Origin: Oerskovia sp042887685
GTDB lineage: Bacteria > Actinomycetota > Actinomycetes > Actinomycetales > Cellulomonadaceae
DNA: 64,000 nt
NCBI RefSeq assembly: GCF_042887685.1
Contig: NZ_JBHVOS010000002.1
Location: forward strand, 124,001-188,000
Direction of reading: 5' to 3'
Below, one piece after another: positions 1-7,501 of the stretch. The notes under the pieces were generated by a model, which was not told the DNA's origin, ran no database searches, and saw only the letters and a program-made list of their open reading frames with translations. Both the position numbers and the translations under genes were made by a program. Positions within the stretch are counted from its first letter, which is position 1; each line of letters opens with the position of its first letter.

Positions 1-2313
1 GCCGGTCAGCACCGCGGCGGCGAGCCCCAGCGCGGCGACGAACCAGGCGCAGGCCACGCCTGCCACGCGGGGTCCGACGAGGGCGACCACAGCGAGCACG
101 GCAACCAGGGCGCCCGTGGCCAGGGGCGCGAAGCGGGCGACCTCGCCGAGCACCCCGCCGTCGAGACCGAACCACGGCGCCACCTCCACCGGCAGGCCGA
201 GGAGCTGCTGCCACGCCGGCGCCGCTTCTGCACCGACCGGCACGCCGGGCCCGGTCGCCAGGAGGCGCCACCCTCCGTCCGTCCAGGTGGTGCCGATGCG
301 ATACCAGAAGGGAGCAAGGAGCACGAGCGAGGGAAGCAGGACCAGGAGCAGGTACCGGCGGTGCTGCCGCGCCGCCACCGCGACCACGCCCAACGCCAGG
401 ACGAAGACCGGGAGGAGGATCGGGGCCCCGCACACCGCGACGAGCAGGGCGAGCCCCGCGGCAGCCGCCGCGCCGACCGATCCCGGCCGCCGCCGCCGGA
501 GCGCTCGCCGGCCCACCGTCTGCGCCCGTCCGCCCGTCGCCCCGAGGGCGGGGCTCAGCTCGTCGTACGCCTGGACCCCCAGAGCGCGCAGGATCCCCAG
601 CGCGACCCACGGGAGTGCGGCGTGCGCGACGAGGGCACCGAGCCGCCCCTCGCCGAGCGCGAGCACGAAGGACGGAGCAGCCACCCACACGATCGCGGCC
701 CAGGCCCGCAGCCACACCGAGCGAGTGACCCCGCCCGCTGCGAACCAGGCGCCCAGCCCCGCCACCACGAACGACAGCACCACCATGACGCCGACGGCCG
801 GCTGCAGCGAGCCGCCGCCGAGCAGCGCCAGCGGGAGGAGGAAGGTCGTGAAGGGATCGGCAGGTGCGGGCGATCCCAGCCCGTCAGCCACCCAGCCACC
901 GGTCGCCGCCTGCCAGATGGCCGCGAGGCTGCCGTCCGCCGGGAGGAGCTCGCCACCGACGAAGCGCCCACCGGCGGCGAGGTTCCCGAGGACCGAGCCG
1001 AAGACGACGGCGGTCAGCGCGAGGAGACCCAGCACCACGAGCCCGAGCATGGTGCGACGCCTGCGACCGATCGCACGGAGCTCGGCCCGCTCGAGATCGG
1101 TGGGAGCCGTCGAGACCCGGTGCTCCTCGGCGTTCGCCAGTCGGTGGTCCCTGCGCTCGCCGAGGACGTCACGCCAGGTGCCCTGGAGAGGGGCCAGCGC
1201 ACGACGGGGAAGGACGCTCGTGCGACGGACGGAGCGGCGGGAACGAGCGATCGCGGGGAGCCGGAAGACGGCCCAGAGCGGAGCGAGGAGCTCGTCCCGC
1301 GCCTGCGCCGGCCGCTTGATCGCGAGACGGTACATGGCCTGGAACGGCGCCCAGAGGATCATCGCGACGACGGCCGGTACGAGCATCGGCCAGGCGACGC
1401 TCACGAGCCGGTAGTGCAGGTGGCTGCGCCGCCGGGGCCCGTACGACGCCTCGACGTCCGGCACCCGAGGCTCGTCGTCGTCCTCGTGGCGCCCCTCGTC
1501 GCGCAGGTCGAGGAGCGACGCCTGCGCGTGCCGGACCACGGCACGTGGGACGACCACGACCCTGTGCCCGGCGAGGCGCGCACGACGGCAGAGGTCGAGC
1601 CCGTCGCCGAACACCCCGTACTCGGGGTCGGTCCCCCCCAGCGCCTGCCAGACCGAGGTACGCACGAGCGCCCCGGCGAGGCCCACGGCGAAGACGTCCT
1701 CACGGGCGTCGTGCTGCCCCTGGTCGATCTCGTGCTCGTCGATCCCGGTCATCCTGCGACCGAGCGGGGAGACGGTGAACCCGACCTCGAGGAGCACCCC
1801 GTCGGAGTCCCCGTCCAGGTCCCACCGGCGCTGCTTCGCGCCCGCGATCGCCACGGCGTTCGAGTGCTCGACCGCCCGGAGCTGCTCCGCCAGGGCACCG
1901 GGCTCGGGGGTGGAGTCGTCGTGCAGGAGCCAGATCCAGGTCGGCGGGTCCTGCGCGCCGCGGGACGCGAGCGCGATGTCCACGGCCTGCCCGAAGGTGC
2001 GCGCGTGAGGGGCTGCGAGGAATCGCGCGCCACCGAGCTGCAGCTCCTGGTACTCGCTCATCGCCTGCGACGCGGCGACGTCGACCACGATCACCGCGTC
2101 CGGTACGACCGACTGGGACCGGACGGCGTCGAGCGTGTGCGGGAGGTAGCGGGTGTGTCCCTGGGTGACGACCACTGCGGTCACCGAGACGACGGCGGGC
2201 ACCGAACCGGTCACCGCCGCCACGGCGTGGGGCGACGCACCACGTGCGCGCTGCTGCGCCGCACCTGGCTGGTGGTAGGGACCGGTCACCGTCGTCGTGT
2301 CTGTAGAAGTCAT
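1..2313 (-). CDS. Large membrane-anchored family 2 glycosyltransferase (3' end missing, off left edge)
   Basis: Reading the minus strand from the ATG at 2313 gives 771 codons without a stop, down to base 1, so the gene continues outside the window. Residues about 41-270 form a GT-A family 2 domain: a VVSVTAVVVTQGH opening strand, a nucleotide-binding HDD motif near 131-133, and an acceptor-side segment resembling the usual FGDGLDLCRRARLAG pattern. Hydrophobic segments begin near residue 320 and recur to the window edge, so the C-terminal half is polytopic. Actinobacterial proteins of this type usually exceed 1000 residues and add sugars to cell-wall or surface glycans at the membrane. It is divergent from the TIGR03089 gene and adjacent to whiB2. 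The long open frame on the opposite strand here is a codon-bias shadow. Donor and acceptor cannot be named. Confidence 0.85.
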   Translation of the reverse strand, partial: MTSTDTTTVTGPYHQPGAAQQRARGASPHAVAAVTGSVPAVVSVTAVVVTQGHTRYLPHTLDAVRSQSVVPDAVIVVDVAASQAMSEYQELQLGGARFLAAPHARTFGQAVDIALASRGAQDPPTWIWLLHDDSTPEPGALAEQLRAVEHSNAVAIAGAKQRRWDLDGDSDGVLLEVGFTVSPLGRRMTGIDEHEIDQGQHDAREDVFAVGLAGALVRTSVWQALGGTDPEYGVFGDGLDLCRRARLAGHRVVVVPRAVVRHAQASLLDLRDEGRHEDDDEPRVPDVEASYGPRRRSHLHYRLVSVAWPMLVPAVVAMILWAPFQAMYRLAIKRPAQARDELLAPLWAVFRLPAIARSRRSVRRTSVLPRRALAPLQGTWRDVLGERRDHRLANAEEHRVSTAPTDLERAELRAIGRRRRTMLGLVVLGLLALTAVVFGSVLGNLAAGGRFVGGELLPADGSLAAIWQAATGGWVADGLGSPAPADPFTTFLLPLALLGGGSLQPAVGVMVVLSFVVAGLGAWFAAGGVTRSVWLRAWAAIVWVAAPSFVLALGEGRLGALVAHAALPWVALGILRALGVQAYDELSPALGATGGRAQTVGRRALRRRRPGSVGAAAAAGLALLVAVCGAPILLPVFVLALGVVAVAARQHRRYLLLVLLPSLVLLAPFWYRIGTTWTDGGWRLLATGPGVPVGAEAAPAWQQLLGLPVEVAPWFGLDGGVLGEVARFAPLATGALVAVLAVVALVGPRVAGVACAWFVAALGLAAAVLTG

Positions 2314-2422
2314 CCTGGCCACATCATGACCCGTGCCCAGCGCAGATCGTGGGACCTCGACACGGCAGGTCGTCTACCCGAGCGACAGTTCGCCCGCTCC
2401 CGACCCGAGAGCCGGAGAGTGC

Positions 2423-2752
2423 TCAGACCACCCGGCGCTTGAGCTTGCGACGCTCGCGCTCGGAGAGTCCGCCCCAGATGCCGAAGCGCTCGTCGTGCTC
2501 GAGCGCGTACTCGAGGCACTCGGCCCGCACCTCGCAGCCCGTGCAGACCTTCTTGGCCTCGCGGGTCGATCCCCCCTTCTCGGGGAAGAACGCCTCAGGA
2601 TCGGTCTGAGCGCACAGTGCGCGCTCCTGCCATCCCATGAGCCCGTCGTCCACGACCTCGCCGAAGAGAGGCAGCACAGGAGCCACCGTCTCTACCGGCT
2701 GACCCGCATCCGAGGGAAAGGCCCCCAGATCATCGCCCAGCACGTTCCACAT
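2423..2752 (-). CDS. whiB2: WhiB2-like iron-sulfur transcriptional regulator
   Basis: This is a 109-residue WhiB-family protein. The four cluster-binding cysteines are C47, C70, C73 and C79 (C-x22-C-x2-C-x5-C), followed by the family G[IV]WGG turn at 91-95 and a basic C-terminus (KLKRR) for DNA contact. The sequence around C47 to the end matches the WhiB2/WhmD/Streptomyces WhiB branch, which binds a 4Fe-4S cluster and acts with a partner (WhiA in Streptomyces) to control septation and division genes. The ATG at 2752 is chosen because AAGGGG lies about 7 bases upstream; two more in-frame ATGs further upstream lack such a site. It reads towards the large glycosyltransferase gene, and an AT-rich promoter region lies behind it. 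Confidence 0.92.
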   Translation of the reverse strand: MWNVLGDDLGAFPSDAGQPVETVAPVLPLFGEVVDDGLMGWQERALCAQTDPEAFFPEKGGSTREAKKVCTGCEVRAECLEYALEHDERFGIWGGLSERERRKLKRRVV

Positions 2753-2830
2753 GATGCGCCCCTTCATGCCGTTATATGAAAACTGCATTAGAGAAATTAC
2801 ACGCGTGTCATCCTCGTCCGTCAAGCCGAA
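2753..2830 (-). promoter_or_regulatory. AT-rich promoter region of whiB2
   Basis: This stretch is clearly less GC-rich than its surroundings. On the minus strand it offers TATAAC (2771-2776) as a -10 candidate, with TAATTT about 17 bases further upstream as a weak -35. The predicted start would leave a leader of roughly a dozen bases carrying the AAGGGG ribosome site. Position and composition support promoter function; the exact hexamers are inferred. Confidence 0.45.
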
Positions 2831-2889
2831 ATGTGCTATCCGGGCGATTCGGTGGGTGAAATCACGACGTCGGACGACTCGGCGCGTCC

Positions 2890-2895
2890 TAGGCT
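2890..2895 (+). promoter_or_regulatory. -10 hexamer TAGGCT, leaderless TIGR03089 gene
   Basis: TAGGCT ends 7 bases before the ATG at 2903, so transcription should begin at or next to the start codon. No Shine-Dalgarno sequence precedes this ATG, which is consistent with leaderless translation. Confidence 0.55.
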
Positions 2896-2902
2896 GGGCC
2901 GC

Positions 2903-3712
2903 ATGGCCGCATCCACGCCCCCTCCTATGCACATCGCTGACCTGCAGCGTCTCATCACCCGAGACCCCGGTCGGCCACGCCTGACCTGGTACGGAGACGA
3001 CGGCGAGCGCGTCGAGCTGTCGGGCGCGGTGCTGCACAACTGGGTCAACAAAACCGTGAACCTCCTCGTCGAAGAATTCGACGCCGGGCCAGGGACGCGC
3101 GTGCTGCTCGATCTCCCTCCGCACTGGCGCACGGTCGTCTGGGCGCTCGCCACCTGGCGGACGGGAGCAACGCTCGTGCTGCCACCGGCCGCGGAGGGGA
3201 GCACCGCCGTCGGGCAGGAGGAGACCTCCGGGTCCGACGACGCGGACTCGCGGACCCCCGCGGCCACGGACGCGGACATCGTGGTGACCTCCCGGCCAGC
3301 CTCCTGGGCAGGGACGGGCGCGCAGCTCGTCGCAGTCCCGCTGCCCGCGCTCGCACGCCGGTTCGACGGCGACCTGCCTCCCGGGACGATCGACGCCGGC
3401 TCGGCCGTCATGACCTACGGCGACCAGATCGGCTGGGTCGAGGAGACCGACCCCGACCGGGCCGCGATCGACCCCGAGGTCTCCCACGCCGGGCTGGTCG
3501 CCTGGGCCCTCGCAGGCCCGCCGCTCCCGACGACACCCGCACCGCGGACCCTCGTCGGCGAGGAGCACGCGCTCCCGCTGCTGCGCCGGACGCTCCGGGC
3601 CCTGGCGCTCGACGGATCGGTCGTCGTGACCTCGGTCGGGGCCACGGCCGCGCTCACGAACGACCCCGCGCGCCTCGAGCGTCTCCGCACGACCGAGCGG
3701 ATCACCGACTGA
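2903..3712 (+). CDS. TIGR03089 family protein
   Basis: This 269-residue soluble protein matches the actinobacterial TIGR03089 family, recognisable from its opening (DPGRPRLTWYGDDGERVELSGAVLHNWVNK) and the central VVWALATWRTGA segment. The family looks like a shortened relative of the AMP-binding adenylating enzymes: it keeps the N-terminal part but lacks the phosphate-binding loop and C-terminal lid. Its biochemical role is unknown. In many actinobacteria it sits beside cell-wall glycosyltransferases and LCP proteins, as here. The ATG at 2903 is preferred because of the adjacent TAGGCT hexamer; an in-frame ATG at 2927 is the alternative. Confidence 0.85.
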   Translation: MAASTPPPMHIADLQRLITRDPGRPRLTWYGDDGERVELSGAVLHNWVNKTVNLLVEEFDAGPGTRVLLDLPPHWRTVVWALATWRTGATLVLPPAAEGSTAVGQEETSGSDDADSRTPAATDADIVVTSRPASWAGTGAQLVAVPLPALARRFDGDLPPGTIDAGSAVMTYGDQIGWVEETDPDRAAIDPEVSHAGLVAWALAGPPLPTTPAPRTLVGEEHALPLLRRTLRALALDGSVVVTSVGATAALTNDPARLERLRTTERITD

Positions 3713-3770
3713 CGTGCTGGTACGCCCCCTCCTGCGTCGACGAGTGGTTCGGTCAGCCCGTTCCGGTCGA

Positions 3771-3776
3771 TAGGCT
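3771..3776 (+). promoter_or_regulatory. -10 hexamer TAGGCT before the WbbL-like gene
   Basis: TAGGCT ends 10 bases before the ATG at 3787, giving at most a few untranslated bases. It is the same hexamer as at 2890 and 40324. Confidence 0.5.
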
Positions 3777-3786
3777 GTGCGACACC

Positions 3787-4680
3787 ATGAGCAGCTCCGC
3801 CGGCGCACCGAACGCCCTCCGTGTCATCTGCGTGATCTACAACCCCGGGCAGGAGCTCGTGGAGTTCGCGACATCGCTCCGGACCGCGACCTCCCGTCCG
3901 ACCGAGCTCGTGCTGGTCAACAACGGCGGCCCGAGCGACGTCGCGGAAGGACTTGCGCGCGATCCGGGCACCCGCCTGGTCGAGTCCGGCGGGAACCTCG
4001 GGTACGGCCGGGCGGCGAACCTCGGAGCACGCGGCGCCGACGGCGAGTGGATCGTCGTCGCCAACCCCGACCTCGTCTGGGCGCCCGGTTCTCTCGACGC
4101 GCTCGTGGCTGCGGGCGCCCGGCACGATCGCGCTGGTGCCCTGGGCCCCCGGATCCTCAACACCGACGGCACCGAGTACCCGTCCGCCCGAGCCATCCCG
4201 TCTCTGCGGCTGGGTGCAGGCCACGCCCTGCTCAGCAAGGTCTGGCCCGAGAACCCGTACTCACGGGCGTACCGGAACGCCAACGCGCCGGGTGACACCA
4301 CGGAACGGGTCGCGGGCTGGCTCTCCGGCGCGTGCCTCGTGCTGCGCCGGGACGCCTTCGAGCAGGTCGGGGGGTTCGACGAGGGGTACTTCATGTTCTT
4401 CGAGGACCTGGACCTCGGTGACCGGCTGAACCAGGCCGGCTGGACCAACGTGTTCGTCCCCTCTGCAGAGGTCACGCACGTCCAGGGCGTCTCCTGGAAG
4501 AAGGACCCCGCGCCGATGATCCGTGCGCACCACGTCAGTGCGCACCGGTACCTGACCCGCAGGTACGACGCGTGGTACCAGGCCCCACTGCGCTGGGCGC
4601 TCACAGCAGGCCTGCTCGTCCGGGAGCGGCTCGAGATCAGGAGCGCACGGCGCCGACGACCGACGGATGCGGCACAATAG
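3787..4680 (+). CDS. Family 2 glycosyltransferase, WbbL-like rhamnosyltransferase
   Basis: This 297-residue cytoplasmic GT2 enzyme opens with a Rossmann-like strand (VICVIYNPG). It has the NLGYGRAANLGA segment typical of rhamnosyltransferases, the metal/nucleotide site as NPD near residue 95, and the acceptor-side FFEDLDLGDRL motif near 205. The family includes mycobacterial WbbL, which adds L-rhamnose from dTDP-rhamnose to the lipid-linked arabinogalactan linker. The placement 5 bases before rmlA supports use of dTDP-L-rhamnose. The acceptor in this organism is inferred and could be a polyprenyl-linked cell-wall glycan. The stop codon overlaps the -10 element of rmlA. Confidence 0.85.
   Translation: MSSSAGAPNALRVICVIYNPGQELVEFATSLRTATSRPTELVLVNNGGPSDVAEGLARDPGTRLVESGGNLGYGRAANLGARGADGEWIVVANPDLVWAPGSLDALVAAGARHDRAGALGPRILNTDGTEYPSARAIPSLRLGAGHALLSKVWPENPYSRAYRNANAPGDTTERVAGWLSGACLVLRRDAFEQVGGFDEGYFMFFEDLDLGDRLNQAGWTNVFVPSAEVTHVQGVSWKKDPAPMIRAHHVSAHRYLTRRYDAWYQAPLRWALTAGLLVRERLEIRSARRRRPTDAAQ
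4673..4678 (+). promoter_or_regulatory. -10 hexamer CACAAT for leaderless rmlA
   Basis: CACAAT ends 7 bases before the rmlA ATG and overlaps the stop codon of the preceding glycosyltransferase. rmlA can therefore be transcribed alone as well as by read-through. Confidence 0.45.
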
Positions 4681-4685
4681 CCCGC

Positions 4686-5552
4686 ATGCGTGGAATCATC
4701 CTGGCCGGCGGATCCGGCACTCGTCTGCACCCGATCACTCTCGGCATCAGCAAGCAGCTCGTCCCGGTCTACGACAAGCCGATGATCTACTACCCGCTCT
4801 CGACCCTGATCCTCGCGGGCATCAAGGACATCCTCGTCATCACGACGCCGCACGACGCCGACCAGTTCCGCCGGCTCCTCGGCGACGGGTCGCAGTTCGG
4901 TGTCTCGATCGAGTACACCGTCCAGGCCGAGCCGAACGGGCTCGCCCAGGCCTTCGTCCTCGGAGCCGACTTCATCGGCACCGAGTCGGCGGCCCTGGTG
5001 CTCGGCGACAACATCTTCTACGGTCCCGGGATGGGGTCGACGCTCTCCCGCTACGCCGACCTCGACGGCGGCGCCGTCTTCGCCTACCGCGTCGCCGACC
5101 CGACGGCGTACGGCGTCGTCGAGTTCGACGCGGCCGGCCGGGCGCTCTCGCTCGAGGAGAAGCCCACCGCGCCCAAGTCGAACTACGCGGTCCCCGGCCT
5201 CTACTTCTACGACAACGACGTCGTCGCGATCGCGCGCGACCTCGCCCCGTCCGCGCGCGGCGAGTACGAGATCACCGACGTCAACCGGACCTACCTGGAA
5301 CAGGGACGGCTCCAGGTCGAGGTCCTCCCCCGCGGCACCGCCTGGCTCGACACCGGGACGTTCGACTCGCTCGTCGAGGCCTCGGACTTCGTCAAGACGA
5401 TCGAGCACCGGCAGGGCCTCAAGGTCGGGGCCCCCGAGGAGGTGGCCTGGCGCCGAGGGTTCCTGAGCGACGACGAGCTGCGCGAACGCGCGGAGAAGCT
5501 CGTCAAGTCCGGCTACGGGACCTACCTGCTCGGCCTGCTCGAGCGCGACTGA
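4686..5552 (+). CDS. rmlA: Glucose-1-phosphate thymidylyltransferase
   Basis: This 288-residue enzyme joins dTTP and glucose-1-phosphate to dTDP-glucose, the first step of dTDP-L-rhamnose synthesis. The nucleotidyltransferase signature GGSGTRLHP is at residues 8-16, followed by SKQLVPVYDKPMIYYPL and the metal-binding LGDNIFYG segment near 109. The C-terminal WLDTGTFDSL is the usual sugar-site motif. The length fits the short RmlA class of about 290 residues. Start at 4686 gives the canonical MRGIILAGG opening. It is followed by a strong hairpin and then rmlC on the same strand; rmlB and rmlD lie about 11 kb away in the same locus. Confidence 0.97.
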   Translation: MRGIILAGGSGTRLHPITLGISKQLVPVYDKPMIYYPLSTLILAGIKDILVITTPHDADQFRRLLGDGSQFGVSIEYTVQAEPNGLAQAFVLGADFIGTESAALVLGDNIFYGPGMGSTLSRYADLDGGAVFAYRVADPTAYGVVEFDAAGRALSLEEKPTAPKSNYAVPGLYFYDNDVVAIARDLAPSARGEYEITDVNRTYLEQGRLQVEVLPRGTAWLDTGTFDSLVEASDFVKTIEHRQGLKVGAPEEVAWRRGFLSDDELRERAEKLVKSGYGTYLLGLLERD

Positions 5553-5563
5553 CCACAGGAGCC

Positions 5564-5595
5564 GAAGGCCCGCCGTCGGACGACGGTGGGCCTTC
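5564..5595 (+). terminator. Hairpin after rmlA
   Basis: A 13-base stem (5564-5576 with 5583-5595, one G-U pair) with a 6-base loop begins 11 bases after the rmlA stop. No T tract follows, as is common in high-GC actinobacteria. Confidence 0.7.
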
Positions 5596-5626
5596 GTCGT
5601 CCGCTCCCGGGTTCGGCGCACGACAC

Positions 5627-5632
5627 TAGACT
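5627..5632 (+). promoter_or_regulatory. -10 hexamer TAGACT for rmlC
   Basis: TAGACT lies downstream of the rmlA hairpin and about 60 bases before the rmlC GTG. Unlike its neighbours, rmlC therefore has a leader, with GAAGGAG at 5681-5687 as ribosome site. Confidence 0.45.
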
Positions 5633-5694
5633 CGACCCTTGGCCGCGGTGGATACCGATCCACCGCACGCACACCTGCCTGAAGGAGCTGTCCC

Positions 5695-6315
5695 GTGGAG
5701 TATCGCGAACTGTCCGTCCCCGGAGCCTGGGAGATCACCCCGAAGCAGTTCGGTGACCCCCGAGGAGTCTTCCTCGAGTGGTTCAAGTCGGAGAAGTTCG
5801 AGGAGTCGCTCGGGCACCGCCTCGCCCTCCAGCAGGCGAACATGTCGGTGTCCTCGGCGGGAGTCCTCCGCGGCATCCACTTCGCCGACACCCCTCCGGG
5901 GCAGGCCAAGTACGTCACGTGCCCCAAGGGTGCGGTGCTCGACGTCGTGGTCGACATCCGTGTCGGCTCCCCGACCTTCGGCCAGTGGGACTCGGTGCTC
6001 CTCGACGACACCGACCGACGGGCGATCTACCTGGGCGAGGGGCTCGGCCACGCGTTCCTGTCGCTCGAGGACGACTCGACCGTCGTGTACCTGTGCTCGA
6101 CGGGCTACTCGCCCGGTCGTGAGCACGGCATCCACCCGCTCGACCCGGAGGTCGGCATCGAGTGGCCGACGACGGCGAGGGACGGCTCGCCGCTGACACC
6201 GCTGCTCTCGGAGAAGGACCTCGCGGCCCCGGGCCTGAGCGAGGCCGCGGCCCAGGGTCTGCTGCCCACGCTGGAGCAGGTCGACGCGCACCTCGCGACG
6301 CTGCGCTCGTCCTGA
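5695..6315 (+). CDS. rmlC: dTDP-4-dehydrorhamnose 3,5-epimerase
   Basis: This 206-residue cupin-fold enzyme epimerises dTDP-4-keto-6-deoxyglucose at C3 and C5, the third step to dTDP-L-rhamnose. The catalytic histidine lies in the LRGIHFAD motif (residue about 62). It is followed by the QAKYVTCPKGAVLDVVVDIRVGSPTFG core and GLGHAFLSL, equivalent to the usual GFAHGF. The C-terminal GIEWP is standard. The GTG at 5695 has GAAGGAG 7 bases upstream. It is followed by a strong hairpin and a convergent glycosyltransferase gene. Confidence 0.93.
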   Translation: MEYRELSVPGAWEITPKQFGDPRGVFLEWFKSEKFEESLGHRLALQQANMSVSSAGVLRGIHFADTPPGQAKYVTCPKGAVLDVVVDIRVGSPTFGQWDSVLLDDTDRRAIYLGEGLGHAFLSLEDDSTVVYLCSTGYSPGREHGIHPLDPEVGIEWPTTARDGSPLTPLLSEKDLAAPGLSEAAAQGLLPTLEQVDAHLATLRSS

Positions 6316-6319
6316 TCGA

Positions 6320-6358
6320 CTGCGGGCCGCAGGTGGTCTGGCCACCCGCGGCCCGCAG
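6320..6358. terminator. Bidirectional hairpin between rmlC and the convergent glycosyltransferase
   Basis: Arms 6320-6336 and 6342-6358 pair over 17 bases (one G-U) around a 5-base loop. It sits exactly between two converging genes and can serve both. Confidence 0.8.
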
Positions 6359-6366
6359 CGCACCCG

Positions 6367-7488
6367 TCAACGGACCGAGGCCGCCTCGTAGGTCTCCACG
6401 TGGAGGCGTGCGGCTACCGCCCACGTGAATCCTGCCGCGCGCTCCGCGCCCGCGTCGGCCAGGACCGTGCGCCGCTCGGGGTCGTCGAGCAGCGCGGCGA
6501 GCTCCCGGCCGATCGACGCCGCGTCCGTGCCGCAGTACGCGACCGCGTCTCCACCGACCTCGGGGAGCGAGAGCTCCCTCGTCGTCAGGACGGGCACACG
6601 GCAGGCCATCGCCTCCAGGACCGGCAGACCGAAGCCCTCGCCAAGGCTCGGGTAGGCCACGACGACAGCGCCCCCCAGGAAGGCCGGCAGGTCCTCGAGC
6701 GGCAGGAACCCGGTCCGGCGGACCCTGAGGTGCGACGGAACGGCCTCGATCGCGGCGTCTACGTCCTCGTCCCACCCGCGCCCGCCCGCGAGCAGCAGTG
6801 CCGGCGGGTCGTCCCGGTTCTCGCACGCCGCGACCCAGCCGCGGATCAGCGCGGGCACGTTCTTGCGTGGCTCCAGCGTGCCGAGGAAGCCGACGTAGCT
6901 GGTCGCTGCCAGCCCGAGCGAGTCCTTGACCCGGTCCTGCTCCTCGACGCTCGTCAGACGGAAGAGACCGTGGTCGACGCCGTGGTACGCGACGGTGAAC
7001 TTCTCGGGGCGAGCGCCGACGAGACGAACGACCTCGTCGCGGGTCGCGCGGGACGGGACGACCAGACGTGCCGCGCGTCGGGCGGCGATCCGGATCGCCG
7101 TCCGGAAGAAGACCGCCTTGGACCGCAGGTGCAGCTCCGGGGTCGTGAAGAAGGTCGCGTCGTGCAGTGTCACGACCACCGGGGTGCGGGTCAGCAAGGG
7201 CATCGTGTAGTGCGGGCTGTGCACGACGTCCGGCTTGATCGCTCGGACGAGCGCCGGCAGACCTGTCTGCTCCCACAGCAGGCGAGCAGGTCGCCGGGCG
7301 ATCCAGGCGGGAGCCGCGACGACCCTCGCTCCGGGCGCGAGCTGTCGGTAGTGCTCCACGTCGCGGGTCTGGACGACGAGGACGAGATCGAGCCCTGCGG
7401 TCGCGAGCTCAGGTATCAGCTCGTCGACGTAGCGCCCGACACCACCGCGGTCGGCGGGGACAGCGGTGGCATCCAGGAGGACACGCAA
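6367..7488 (-). CDS. Family 4 glycosyltransferase, mannosyl/rhamnosyltransferase type
   Basis: This 373-residue GT-B protein opens with MRVLLDATAVPADRGGVGRYVDELIP, the glycine-rich acceptor loop of GT4 enzymes. The middle has PHYTMPLL and VVVTLHDATFF. The C-terminal donor domain carries FLGTLEPRKNVPALIRGW and the GEGFGLPVLEAMACRVPVL motif with the conserved E-x7-E. Such enzymes act in the cytoplasm on lipid-linked oligosaccharides, often with GDP-mannose or dTDP-rhamnose. The start is TTG, chosen because it gives the canonical opening and has GGAG upstream. It is the last gene of a five-gene minus-strand operon, 13 bases after the DUF2142 gene. Confidence 0.88.
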   Translation of the reverse strand: MRVLLDATAVPADRGGVGRYVDELIPELATAGLDLVLVVQTRDVEHYRQLAPGARVVAAPAWIARRPARLLWEQTGLPALVRAIKPDVVHSPHYTMPLLTRTPVVVTLHDATFFTTPELHLRSKAVFFRTAIRIAARRAARLVVPSRATRDEVVRLVGARPEKFTVAYHGVDHGLFRLTSVEEQDRVKDSLGLAATSYVGFLGTLEPRKNVPALIRGWVAACENRDDPPALLLAGGRGWDEDVDAAIEAVPSHLRVRRTGFLPLEDLPAFLGGAVVVAYPSLGEGFGLPVLEAMACRVPVLTTRELSLPEVGGDAVAYCGTDAASIGRELAALLDDPERRTVLADAGAERAAGFTWAVAARLHVETYEAASVR

Positions 7489-7501
7489 GAAGAGACTCCG
7501 T

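Noticed and set aside
361..2442. 693-codon plus-strand open frame at the left end
   Set aside because: It is Arg-, Asp- and His-rich with no domain and is antisense to a clear GT2 membrane glycosyltransferase. Strong GC bias creates such frames.
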